Of a stretch of 64,000 bases of DNA, positions 21,101 to 34,100 are shown piece after piece. Under the pieces are notes generated by a model, which was given only the letters and a program-made list of their open reading frames with translations, was not told where the DNA came from and searched no databases. Location: assembly GCF_028453695.1 (NCBI RefSeq), contig NC_135774.1, positions 9,672,001 through 9,736,000 on the forward strand, in the 5' to 3' direction. Origin of the DNA: Augochlora pura (Eukaryota > Arthropoda > Insecta > Hymenoptera > Halictidae). Position 1 is the stretch's first letter. Every line of letters begins with the position of its first letter. Made by a program: the position numbers and the translations under genes.

Positions 21101-24100
21101 AATGAGCCATTTTACTTTGAGTTAGGATCTAATTAAATAATAAGGATACGATATTGATACATGATGACTAGACGATGCATGAATATTAATGTATAAAAAT
21201 CATTGATTCAATCCTGTTTTGTAATGCCCCATAATGACTTCTTAGATTAATTACTTTCTCTTTGAATTCCCGATTTTTGTCTTTAGTGTAATTTCCCCGC
21301 ACATATAATTATTTAAGATGGCCGATATATTGGATTTCGTATTCGCCAAGGGTTATGACTAAATGTATAGGAAAATTGTTTGAAATAAAATACAATACTA
21401 TCTGAAACTTTTATAAGGAGAGAATTTTCTTCCCTCGTTCCCTTCCGATCGGTAAAAACCCCGTCGAAATGAAACTTCCGTAACTCGAACCATTCATCGC
21501 GTATTAAATTATGTATTTTACTCCTACATCTCGAATTCAGAAGAACTCCGACCTCCGACAGAAAAATTTCACCACCGCCGCTCATAATAATTGTATCAAC
21601 TTGCTAAAGATAACATTAAAACGTTAATACACGTATCAATCGATAATCGATCGCTACTAACCGATCATCGATAATTAACGGATCGTCGATTACTAAGTTT
21701 TTACTCGTCCGAACTCGATGAACTCGAATTAATCTTCCACCGCATTTTCGCGAGTTGAAAAATTGACCGTCATACACCGCCTCCGTAAGTTGAATTTCCT
21801 TTAAAGTTCGAGTTATCGAGATTCCGCTGCGCCTCAAAAATGCAATGCTGGCCGCGATAAACGAGTTTCCAGACCACTGTTCCTCGATTGGCTAAAGTCT
21901 CTCGGACCCCGTCAAACGTTTCAGACGATCGCACTTCCGTCAGACGTTCCGTCGATCCGATTCGTGGATCGCGCGAATCCCGATCGATGGATAGAATCGA
22001 ATAGAGTGCGCGGCGGCGCTCGTGAAGAATTATTAGGAACTCGAGATGCCCCGCAGGTATCTTGCCCGGAGGAGAGATAAATTCTTGCCTAGAAAGACCG
22101 GTGCTGTTTGCAGAACGATGTAATAAGTTCTTTAGTCTGTGAAGAGCTTTAACCTGAAAGCAATTTCTCGTCCGACCTAGAAGTGCGGCCGAAAGGCTGA
22201 CGCGTCGGCGTATTCAATGTTCCAGCTAAAAATAAGCGTTTCAAAATGCGCAATGATGAATATCGCACCCCCGCCGAGATGATGTTGGCGCATCCTCGCC
22301 GCGTTAATTTTAGTTAGGAAAGGATACGATTTATGGTAATTCCGATACGGCGTTGGGAGCGTACAACGGGTTCTCGCCCGGCATCCGGGAAACACTCGGT
22401 GAAAACAGTCGGCAAACACGCATTTGCAAATCGTTTACATTTTGCCGGCCGATGAAGAATCTTTTTTCCCATCGAACACCGAATCCGCGCGCTTTGCATG
22501 CACCTGAATAATGTATAAGCATTTCATAAATCGGGCTCCCTGCACCTATTTCACGGTACAGTGGGTTAAAAACACCGGGCCCGGTGAAACCCGGTCGGCG
22601 ACGTCGTGAATAAATTTTTAACATAACACCGCTTAAACAAATTGCGTACGCCTTTGCGTTCGGGACGCGCGTAGAACGAGCGCGGAGAATTCCGAGCCGG
22701 GGCATTCGAGGGTCGTTTCAAAGCTTTAATTAAACGGACAGCGAGTCGCACACACGGTCGGACGACTTTAAAGAAATATAAGCGGAAAAGGAACAAAACG
22801 TCCAAGAAAAGTCGAGCACGATTTCGCCGCGCCCGTGGCTTCCCAGCACGCGTGTGCATGTGCGCGCAACACGTATCCTACGCGTCTCGTGTGCTCTCGG
22901 TGGGAAAACTATGTTTCACGCATCGCGGGAGTGTGCGTTTACGGGGAGGGTATAAATATGTATCCCGCGGAAGGTTACGGAGGTGAGGTTGTTTCTTTTT
23001 TTCCGCGTAAAAGGGAAAAATCGAGTAGAACCGCCGAGAAAAAGTTTCCAAAGAAACGGACTCGTTAATGTTCGCGTCGCTCGTGCGAACGACTTCTTAT
23101 TATTCCGGCATTCCTCGGGGGATGAAGGGGAGAGCCCGAGAGGGAGAGAGAGAGAGAGAGAGACAGTGCCGGGAGAGCCGAGCCGGCTACGGAACGGGAG
23201 GGTAAATGCGGAGGGTACCCTCCGTATCTTTCCGCCTCTTTTTTTATCTGAATCCATCTCCTTTCCTCCGTCCCTCCCTACGGACGGAGTCAGGTACTCG
23301 AAGTAGTGGAGTATCGATTATATGGACCCTGCTTCGTGACCACGCGCCGTCTGTACGCCGTGCTGCCCGGATAACCCACTGACACTGACAATTTTCGTGC
23401 AGCACAGACACTTTTTTTATCGATTATTGTTACCGTAGCCCGATGCCGTCGTCGTCGTCGTCGTCGTCGTTTTTGTCGCCGTTGTCATCTCGCCCGTGCG
23501 TTCCTAGCCACTTCTCCACCTGTGCGCAACCCTCGCGACACGAGAATCGCTCCGCGATGAATAAAACATGGGGAAAATTGCGAATCGAAGGGCCGCGTAA
23601 ACTCGTATGCAACGCGGCGCACGCGAGGCCCATCTGTTTTTTTCTTTCGCGACGACCTCTGGAGATACAGCGAATATCGGGGAAAAGCGATTCGGAACAA
23701 TAGATCGCGGGGCCCGAAGCCGGAGCTCGGAGGCCGACCGCCGAGAAAATGAAAAAGACAAAGGGGAGAAGAAATCGGGATGGACTTTGACCGAGCGAGC
23801 ATCCGTTACAGGCGATCGATGAGTTCGGATCTTTTCCGGAAAATGGGTGGCGACCGACAAAAGCTTCTGATATTACGTGTAGGCGCAATCTGCTCCGCCG
23901 AGCGCATTCCCGCGGCCGCTTGATTCGTGCTTGAAAAATAGGCCGGCGGACTCGGATCTGCCTTTCGCGTGCGTCGCGTTTAAAGAAGCTCGCTTTTTCA
24001 CCTCGGTTAAAAGCTACTGATTATCTCGAGCGAGCCGACGACGACCCAGAACAATTCGTCGACTCGCCTCGCCTCGCCTCCACTTGGCTGGCATCTCTGC

Positions 24101-27100
24101 CGCGGATTCCAGATTTCCATCGAATTGCATCTCCCGGGCCGCGCGCGGATCTAATTTTCCCACGTGCCGACGAAACCCATGAATTTCCTCGAGGATATCG
24201 CTTTATCGAGATGGAACAAGGCTGTGGGGTCGGAAAGACTCCCGGTGGATAAAGGCCCGAACAGAGAACATCCATTTCGAGGGTACGCCATGGTTTTTCA
24301 TCAAGGAAGAACCACCCTCTCGCGTCGTTTCACCAGGCCGCGTCGCGACGACGGGGCTCGCTCGCGTCACCGGCAGTCGTCGCCGCGTATCGTTCGATGC
24401 ACAATCTTGGAAACGGAGCGACGAAGATTTTTCTACAGTCGATCTATATCGGGAACGCCTACAGATTGCATGCCCTGTTCACGAGGAACTAACACGCGAA
24501 TACAGTCATCGACCCCCTCCGGCGCGGCCATATTCTACAATACTACGAAACTGACCTGAGTTAACGTTTCATTCAGCATACATGCGCGTCCGCTTGCACG
24601 GACAGGCGGCCGCCGCCGCCGCACCGCCAGTAGAAAAAAGTCGATGAAACCGTGCACGAAATCACCGCGATGCTAATTCCGCAGGATTTCCATCCGCGGC
24701 AGCATTATTTCGCTTATCGCGGCGTTTATAGCCGGGCCGATGTTTCGCGCCGGCCCGATCGATCGCCGCTGATAAACGATCGAAATTGTATCCGCGGGCT
24801 CGCGAACTTCTCGCAACCGTTTTTCCGATCCCGGCCACGGTTTTTTCTTTCTCGCGAGCGTTCCGCAGTCGCGCACGATTTTCGCGCGGAAGCCGCTTAA
24901 ACGGATCAAAATCTTACGGCGACACACCGTGAAAATCGTTGGGATATTCCCGACCGAGAGAATTCGCGTTCCAAAAGGTACAATGAATTCCTTAATGCCG
25001 GCAAATACGCGACAGTATAACCTCCTCTGCGTAGCTCTGCTCGATGGCCGCGGATATCAAATATCCTCGGATATCGAGCAGTTTCATAACGGTCCCGGTA
25101 CGCGTTACGTGCGCGACGTTCGATATTATCCTACGGTCCGTTTCATCCCGGTTCTTCGAGTTTCTTTCGGAACCAGCTGTTTCGCTTCGGCTGCCAGCGA
25201 GAAACGAGTCGAGCCGGAATTTAGAGTCGGCCGGGTGCGGATGATAATGCGGTGTCGCAGAAACGGACGATTTTAAAACGGCACTGTTCTGCATACGTCG
25301 CCGGTCCCCGAACCGTCTCGAAAGTGGTTCGTCGAGGATATTCTACCTCCGCGGGTTCGTAAAGCCGCGACGAGTTAACGTCCATCATAATCTTTTACCG
25401 TCGTCTCCGCGACTTGGAAACGGCTCCGCGAGATTACGCGCACGCATTCGCATTATCGCTCGTCGTCCGCGAAACGTCGAATCGCGCGACACCCGGTGGA
25501 AATAGTCGAGGAAGATCGTTATTAGCCAGAGTACATTTCACTTTCCACCAGGCGGAAGGAGCCGTCGTTTGCTTGCCTTCCCTGATCGATGGATCGCAAA
25601 CAGCGAACGATCAAACGGTCCTCCCCTAATTACATAGGCCCGTAACCGCGCGTAGGATGTCATCCGTTTTTCAGGCTGGACGGGACGGGACGGGAGGGAT
25701 CGTGTCCGTAGGCGGAATATCGTCCAAGACTTTTGCTGGTCCCAGAACGCGTTTGATCCTCGCCTCGGTGTCTTGACCCTGTTTCATGGCTGGCGGTACA
25801 CACGCGTTTGGGAATAATCAGCGCGCGTGCGTGTGCAGGTTACACAGTTCTGTGCCCGTGTTCTTATCGGCATACAGCCCCGTCCTCGGCTGCACGTACA
25901 GGGGCGCGTGGGTGTGCGCGCGTATACCTTCAACGCTTTACCACATGTTGCGCCTTGGTGCGCGAAGCGCAAGTCAGCCAGGAGCCCGGGCCATCAGGAT
26001 AGAGAGAATCTCTCCCCTCGGCTCGGTCAGTTACGCGAGTACCAGCGAGCGTTCCGCGTGTCCCGAGTTCGAACCTCGTAGCCGATGCGTTCCTCGCGAT
26101 AATACGAAGTCAACTCGCAGAAATCGGAATCGGGACTTGGACCGGGACCGGGAACCGAGCGCTCTCGATCACTCGCACCGCTTCTCGACGCGACCGGGTG
26201 TGCTACTTTCTCGATTTCTTTTTTTTTTTGTGTGCGACGATTGCGTGCCCCAAGACCCAGGATATCAGGATAAAAACCAGGAGTAATGTTCCCGACGATG
26301 CCTAACATGCTCAGCCACTGAGCCACCACTTTTTTCTCGAGAAGGTCTGTAACCGCGATCAACCGTCAACGATCGACTCTCGCGTTTCACGCTCCGTCGA
26401 CGCTCCCATTAAAAAGCCGCGAACCCATTTGACCGATGAAATCGCTCGCAGACGTGCCTCCGTCGCGCATCGCGAGCATGCTTCTCGCGGTTTTTTTATC
26501 GGGAACTCGGACCCCGGCGAGCGAAACGGCAGCAGTTTTATCCGTGACATCGAACTCGTTGCTACGACGCGCGTCGTTCGCCGTGATCTTGGTAAATTAC
26601 TCGCTCCGGACAGAACGGAATTCAGGGAAAGAATAGATGTTCCATACGATGGCCCCGCACACGATTCGTATTTCCGACGGTAACGCGCGAGAACGGCGTC
26701 GTTTGACAAACGATTCCTACGGAGGAAGAGCACGGGAATGTATCGCGAGACGTCCTATACGGTGTCCTCCTCCTCCTAGCACCTGTTACATTGCTGGCAT
26801 CTCCGCGTATCCGTCTTGCTGGCGAAATTGGATAGAGAACGCGCGGCGGGCATCCTCGTGCACGCGGGCGAACGGACGAAACAACGCGACGCACGGTCGG
26901 ATCGGCCGTAAAAACGCGAGAGTAATCGCGCGGACCGAAACCGCGGATTAAAACGAACATTTTCGAAGAGCACAACTCCGGAAACGCGATTTCAACGGGT
27001 TTCCAATCTATCCGGCTGGCCCCCGAAGATTTTTTTGCACGGCCGTTTGAACTTTTCTGCGAGCAGGCCGACGATTAATCGAATCGGGGTCGTTCGAAAC

Positions 27101-27991
27101 GTTCGGTCGTTCCGCGCGCCGTTTTGCACAGTAGTCGAAAATGTTTCTGCTTTTTTCCATCGATTTTCCAATGCAATTCGCGAGAAACACGGTTAATAAC
27201 GTTTTAACGCGCGACGCATAACGTTTCCAGAAATATTGCCCGAGCGGGGCAACGCGTCGTTTAAATTGCGATCGTCGGCGGCCGCGTCGCCGAAGGACAT
27301 TCAATTATAACGTATAATGGCAACGGCTATCTCCGAGAATGTATCTTGAATGAAGGAAAAGTGTAACTTCGGTTGGATTAATTCCAGGAATCAAGAATAC
27401 CATTGAGCTACGCGTTCAACAATAGAACTGTCCAATAATGAAAAGCTATGAATATCGTCGACTTTCCGGGGGCTTCTGAACGGGACCGGTGTTTTCTGTA
27501 AATGCGTTTCTGCGGGCCGCCGCGTACGGAATCCCGCGGGGGGAGGCGATACACGAGCGGGCGAAATTACCACGAATTATTTTACGAGCGTGTTAAATAA
27601 AAAAAAAATGCCGCCGGTCTAAAAATAGCCCGGAGTCCCGCGGCGCGCGGCGTTGCTTAGCCCGTAATCATCTATCACCGCAACGCCGCGCTTGTGCTGC
27701 ACGCAATCCTTTATTTTCATTTGGACCACTGACCTACCTATCGAAAGACTTCGCCTTTTTCTCGTTGCATAAATTTCCGGGCGGGCGCGACTCACGCTCG
27801 CACCAGCGAGAGGCAATTTCTATTTCGGCACCGGTCCGTGAGAGCTCCGCGCGTGCACTCGAAACGCGTCGACGGAGCGTAATTAATTCGTAAGTTTGAC
27901 GCGTGTACCCGGAGCGGCGCGGTACAACGCAACGCGAAACAACGCTGACCGTTGTTAATCCGCAACGAACGTTTGCTCTCGGTTTTTGCAG
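18141..27991. other. Intergenic region between Kintoun and the first coding exon of Elk
   Basis: 18141-18800 is probably the Kintoun 3' UTR, with AATAAA at 18781-18786. About 19200-20330 is GC- and CpG-rich with short imperfect repeats (GGCATAAGCATAGGCATA, GCACGGCACAGCACGG). 20330-21640 is AT-rich. From 21640 to 27990 CpG is again abundant, with a GA tract at 23144-23163 and a GTC tract at about 23447-23470. Because the Elk coding exon is preceded by a splice acceptor, one or more 5' UTR exons and the promoter should lie here, but I cannot place them. Open frames up to 166 residues show no domains. Confidence 0.6.
23447..23470. repeat. (GTC)n trinucleotide microsatellite
   Basis: About eight GTC/TCG units in a GC-rich intergenic block. 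No supported gene covers it. Confidence 0.9.
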
Positions 27992-28102
27992 ATTGGAGCG
28001 CCTGACAGCGCGGCGGGGCGGCCCCAATGCCGGTCAGGAAGGGCCTCCTCGCCCCACAGAATACTTTCCTAGATACGATCGCGACCCGCTTCGATGGAAC
28101 CC
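27992..28102 (+). other. Elk: Elk exon with start codon and PAS-cap
   Basis: Acceptor ggtttttgcag ends at 27991 and a GTAAGT donor begins at 28103. 27992-28026 is 5' UTR; ATG is at 28027. The 25 encoded residues end in FDGT, with the last base C joining AT of the exon at 50496 to make His. That recreates GTHSNF, the same junction context as vertebrate KCNH8. The match across a 22-kb gap is the main evidence that this exon belongs to Elk. Confidence 0.9.
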
Positions 28103-31100
28103 GTAAGTATTATCGACGGCGAAAACCGTTCAATTAATTTCTTAGATTGAAAAGGTGGCTCGCGGGAGCAGCCGCGTTTAATGGCCGATTAAGGGAGGAC
28201 TCGGTTGGCTCGAACCGTTGAAACATCTGTGGTTCTTAAGAATTTTTTTACCGGCTACTATAAGTCAAACTTTTTAAAACTTTCCAAAGTTATTTTACAA
28301 CTTTTCGTCAGCGCGGTGGAATTTCGTTTGGCGCAACGAAATTTTCAGCAATGCCCAATTCGACGAACCTCTGTCGCGGTCTTATTATTTGGACTACTCC
28401 CGAGCGTTGCTCCAATTATGTGAACACCTGGGATTTAAATACTGTTAGCCTTTGAGCTTTAAATTCATTTATTTGTAAGCGAACTCAGGTTATTTGCACG
28501 AAAAATTATATCTAACGAGGGCAATTAGTAGTACGAACTACTCGCCTCTCACCTAGTTCATATATACGAAGTTCTATTATTCCTAAAATTTTCTTTAAAA
28601 ACAATAATGTTAATGCCGTCGATGAGCTAAGAAATTTGCTGAAACAGTGATAAATTGAGAAGATATTTCTAGTGAAAAAGATCGATGTAGTTATACAAAA
28701 AGACTACTAATAACTTGATATATTTATGAGTGTATTCAGTTCACCGGCGATGGTGGAGTATTATCTAATTAAAAAGTGCTTGGAGAACCCAATCGATCAA
28801 AACGAAAAAAAAAAAAGTTATGGTTATATGAAACTTCCCGCAGCCAGAGGCTAATCTGTTACACAGCAACACTTCTGTTTCCTCGTTAAGCTCATTTTGC
28901 TGCATTTGTTGTCTGCGAGCTGTTCGAGCCTCTTTCGTTGCGCTTAGTCGGCGACGCATTTGCCTTGTCATTTACTGGGCGCCGTAAGCGTCGGCGAAAA
29001 ATGTAAATTGGTGTCCAGCAGTGACGTGTAAAATATGCATATTACACTTAAAATGGTGTACCTTTGAAATGAAAGTACACCTTTCGCTGAAGATACCTGC
29101 GACAGTGAACGCGACGATTTCCACAATCTTTACGTAGGACTAAAATGTTTCGCAATAACCGTCTCGAAATAGGGTGCTTCTCTCGAAGGGCTCGTTTTAC
29201 GTTTAATAGATCGCTAATTGGAACTCGTTGCTAGTCGTGTATATGATGACTCATACCTGCCTCGATAAGCATTTTCCGAGATTCCGTGTAACGAGCACGA
29301 AACGCGTTCTCGCACCGCGTCCTGATATCAGCGCGACACGTTTCTGCTTCAGAAGCTGATCCGACCGAAATACTTCGACTTTCGATTTAAAACTTTGTAA
29401 CCCTATTCCGCGACCAGCATTACCATAGAATTATGCAGAAAACGAGATCGAAAATTCGTTCTCCGCCCATTCGGCCGAGCGTGGCCGGTTAATTCCGCCG
29501 TCGAGGGTTCAAAAGCGTCCGCGGCTCTCTAATCGGGAATAAACTTTCCGTGTCTGTGGATCCGCGACGGGCATAAATAAAACCGAAGCGGCGCAGCATC
29601 GGATCGAATTCCGGTCACGCCGCAGATCCGGTCGAACAACCTCTCCTGTTTCCCGTAAAACTTTTCCCGTAGGTGCGAAAAGGAGCGACGAGTCGCGCAC
29701 CGTTTGGTCCTTCCGATTAGCCTCGATCCCCGCGTCCGTCGGCGACCCTCGTTTGCGCGTCGTCGGCCGGGAACGAGACGATTTATCAATAGAGAGAGCC
29801 TCGGCTAAATCCCGGTGATTCCGCGAGAGCAGGAGCAGGATTCGCGATCGATCCTGTCTCTGCGCGCCTGCCCGCCCACGGGGATCGATCTTCGCACGCG
29901 TGCACGCTCACGCTCGTGAACGGCGCGCGGCGCGCGGCGGGACCGATTGTTCCATTGGTCCGAAGAAATTTCGGCGTTTCCCGATCGTCGACGGACAGGG
30001 ACGCGATTCAAACGGCTGTTTGGCTTCCTATTGGCACTTCCGTCACACAATGTCTAACATGATTCGCAGCATGCCGCGCGTCGCTATTTACCAGTCGCTC
30101 GATCAACCTGAAAATTAATAGCTGCGGGAACGTCTCCCGATACGCGTGACACGCGCGTTCACGTCGTCGGGCTAATTCGTACACCGATATTGTACCTGGG
30201 GCCGCGCTAACAGCGGCCGGGGCCGAATTGTCTGCGGACCAATCCCGAAACAGCTTCAACTTTCCATCGCGATATACACGTATCTGCCGCGGCAGCGGGT
30301 CTAATGGGGTTCCAAGAGACATTGAAAAGAACGATCGAAACGAGATCGCCGTTCCGCTAACAACAATGCCGGCAATCTTCGTGTCTTCCTCGGGGACGGG
30401 AACTTAGTTATCTTCGAGCTCTCCCTTCCTGACGGAGATAACCGTGGACTCGGAGCTAGAGCCAACGGCAACAAGAACGACAGTTAATCCGAACTGTTGC
30501 TAACGGTTCCAACAGAGATCCCTCTGCTCTCCCGATCCCCGATAAAAACGAGAAATACGGAATCAGGCATCAACGGGAACACGCGGACGTTTAATAGGAG
30601 GTTCCGATCCAGGATGCTGGATGGATCATTTTTAGGATTCTTTTTCTTAACAAAGGCAGGAGAGATGATAATCTCGGGGTTCGACCTATTATTATACAGG
30701 ACGATCCATGTAACTTGCAAAATATGCATTGGGTATCCAATCTTTCAATACAAAAGTTGCGTAATTTAAAGAGGCATAGTATGTAGTACATTAATTTTTT
30801 ATACATTAAGCTGTTAAGGAATTTTGGAGGTCCATTTTCTTTTTTTGAATGGAATACTATATTTTGTGTAACAGAGTATGAAAGAATGTTGAATTTTGAG
30901 TAAAAAAGTATTGATCTTGATTAACCCTAAACCTAATAGTTATCGAGTAATTTCGCTCTATTTTGTGAAAATTTTCTGCATTTTTTGATATTACGTGAAG
31001 AAAATGTTTAATACAATTTTTTAATTTATTCAATTATCGAGATTAGACGGACGTTTTTCCATAGGGGTTGTCGAAATATTCTCTTTGCACGGTGGAACTT

Positions 31101-34100
31101 TTAGCTCTGTCGCTGTAAAGTTAAAAGCTAAAGACCAAATTTATTCTTAAACTGCATATTTCCGAAGCAATAAATCTAAGAAATATATTTTTAATCCCTC
31201 TCTGGCACTTTAAAATCGAACGTCATTTTCGTTTTATAAATTCGATTCCACATTTCTTAAAAGTGAGTAAAGTTGAAGGAACTCGGAATATTAACGCCGT
31301 TGTAATCGAGTGACGTTTCTAAAAGCGTGACTGTTGCATGAATCGCAGAATTCAATTTCCTATGTCTAAAATGCACCAAGTTATATACATAAACCGCGGA
31401 TTTGATATAAAATAAGAATCGTCTGGATCGATTAAAAGAAATAGAAACTAAAAAGCGAGTTCAATTAATATTTAGTGGTTTCGATAGATTTAAACATCGC
31501 GTTCACATTTACAAATTCATCTTTTTATCAAATGGATTTTAATTCACCCGAAGTTATAAATGCAAAAATCCGCAGTCTAATTACACAAAATGAATATACT
31601 GTATCGCAAAGTACTGCAAAGAGTAAAATATTCACTTTCCGCGGAAAATTATATTCTTTGACCAAAAAAAAAAAATGGTTTGCCTAAATTGGTCGGTTAG
31701 TTTTCGAGATATTCGTCCCGCTAATTCGAAAAGCGATGTTTCGAGGAAAACGCATTAAACGTACCGGCGCGATGGAAAATGCTCTCGCGGCAATTTTCAG
31801 CAATTTGAACATTTCCTTCCAAACACATATCCCCGCGGCCTCGCGAACCTCGAAAAACGGAAATAAAAGGTCTTTCATTTTTCAAAGTTCTCGTCCGGAA
31901 CCTGGCCTTAACGAACCGGCGGACTCGCCGCGTCTATTCGATTCGACCCCTCGTCCACCTATTTGATCAACGACACCGAGCCATTTTTTTTCTCGAACGA
32001 GCACGGCGTACGGCCTTAGCCGGCCGAATCCTCCGGAGATCCGGTCTTAGACGGTGACTTAACCGTCGGGTAGAAAGTTAAGAATCCACCGATACCGATA
32101 GAAACTCCGGGCCAACAAACCGAGGAAAACTAATTACGAGAAAAGGGACCGCGGATTCGTCGTCGTCGTCCTCGTCGTCCCTGCTCCTTCCCCTCTCTAC
32201 CTCCTCTAAGTAACGTACGGGAGCGTTGCGCCCTTGGGAAGAACAGGACTCGCTTTTTTCCCCCCCCCCCCCCCCCCCCCCCCCGCCTCTTTTCGAGCCG
32301 CTGACGAAATTGCATTCCCCTCCCCCTGGTCCGACCATAATCTCCGACAGCAGGCACATTTCGATTTAAGTCGGGGAATATTCGCTTGGAACCGGCTAAT
32401 TTGTAATACGCTGTCCCGACACCTGGCTTGCGCAACGCCGTACGTCGTGATCCGCCTAACTAGTAAGTATTCATTTCGAAGGGACACTTGGACCACTCGG
32501 AGGCTAAGGCGATTAAAGTATCGCGCGGGCTCGCTCTAATTCCCGGAGCACCGGCGGTCGAAACTACTCGGCGGTATCGATCGGCGGTGGGGGAGGCGGT
32601 CGTCGTCGTTTTCTATCGGTCGCGAAACCAAGGAAATTTACCGGCAATTAACCGAAACGTTTCTAACAATCCCGTCTGCTAATCAGCCGCGTTATCCGAG
32701 CACACCGTCAAACTCGATTAACCCGATCGAACGCAGAATCGCGTTTCCGCCCGGTTCGAGTAACTTAGAGCTGTGATCGAGTACTTGCTTGTTTACCGCA
32801 CTTACGGGACGATCTCCTGTCGCTGTAGCGCGACGCGATGTCTCCTCGCGCTGCGAGAGGATCCCGGGACCCCGGAATTACGCCATTACGCACGATCTCG
32901 GTGTTCCATCAAATACCCTCGAGTATTTTCTCTTCGAGCTGCCGTCGCTCTAACCCCGGGAAAAGATAACCGTGTCGTTCATCCTCCTCCTGCATAATAT
33001 AATAGAGAGGAGACAGAGCGAAAGCCGCGTACTCTCTCTCTATGCCGACACAGCCGTCGGGATTTCTCGCTGCGTGGAGAAACACTGGATTTACGCGAGC
33101 GTGTAATCAACTGGATTTTTCCGGACGACGCAGAGGCAGCGCGAGCCTCGCGTCCGTGAAAAGGTAGAGGCACGTGAGAGGGTGTACGAGGGGCGCAGAC
33201 GGCCGCGGAAGGCGCGGATGCGGGTTCGCGACCTTCCGCGCCGCGAACGCGCCGAGCATTTCGCCGGAAGAAAAAGGGAAATAATTGCTCGTTAACGACA
33301 CTCGAAGCACCTATCCGCGGATATTTTTGGCACTCTCTTTCTTTCTTCGAGGCGTGTTTGGCGCGTCGCCAACTGGGCTAAAGGATGGTTGACGACTGTT
33401 CAAACACTCGTTTGTCTTTGCTGACCAAGACTCGTCGAGGACCAATTGGAATATTCGTTTTAGCGGAGCTTTATGCGACTATCTGCGGTCTTTTGATCGA
33501 TTCCGGGGGGGACACCGGAGATAGATGCTAACGGGACGGTTTTAGATTTTTGGTAGGGGTCTCGGCTGATTTTGTAACGCGCGCAGCGCTTTGGTATACA
33601 GAAGAGAACGACGTGGAGGATTATCAACGGAGATGAACGGATTATAGCTCGTAACTGAAGGGGCTATTTTAGACTAGAATGCGCTTCATTTTGTTCTTTT
33701 CGGAGGCATTTTTTTTAATAAAGATCTTGTGTTGGTGTTGTTTATATGTATTTGTCAGTCCGTCAAGAATATTTATTAATTTAATAATTGCATAAGTTAA
33801 TTATACAGTACCGCTAATCGCTTTAATAATTCTAGACTTTTTCCGTAACTCAATTCGTGCTCTGAAACGTTCAGGTTTACGTGTCGCACGACATGCCCAA
33901 AGCTTTCATTTATGCTCAGACGTCTAGATTACTATAATCTTACTTTATTATATCGTATAATATCCACATCATTTACTTTATCATTTTTCTTTTTCTCGTT
34001 TACGCTCTGCTTGACTGTTGTTTTATTTTTGTAATTTATGTAACAAAGGGGTTCAATCTCGTTAAGATTATGTCAAGATTTGTCTCTTATTATATTTTTG

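Noticed and set aside
25786..26286. 166-residue plus-strand open frame
   Set aside because: No domain, Arg/Ser-rich composition typical of random GC-rich sequence, and no splice partners.
27391..27420. tRNA-like GTAGCTCAATGGTA on the minus strand
   Set aside because: No B box, anticodon arm or pairing acceptor stem could be found at tRNA spacing.
32078..32539. Several open frames through the C tract
   Set aside because: The poly-Gly or poly-Pro runs are made by the 25-C homopolymer; frame is arbitrary.
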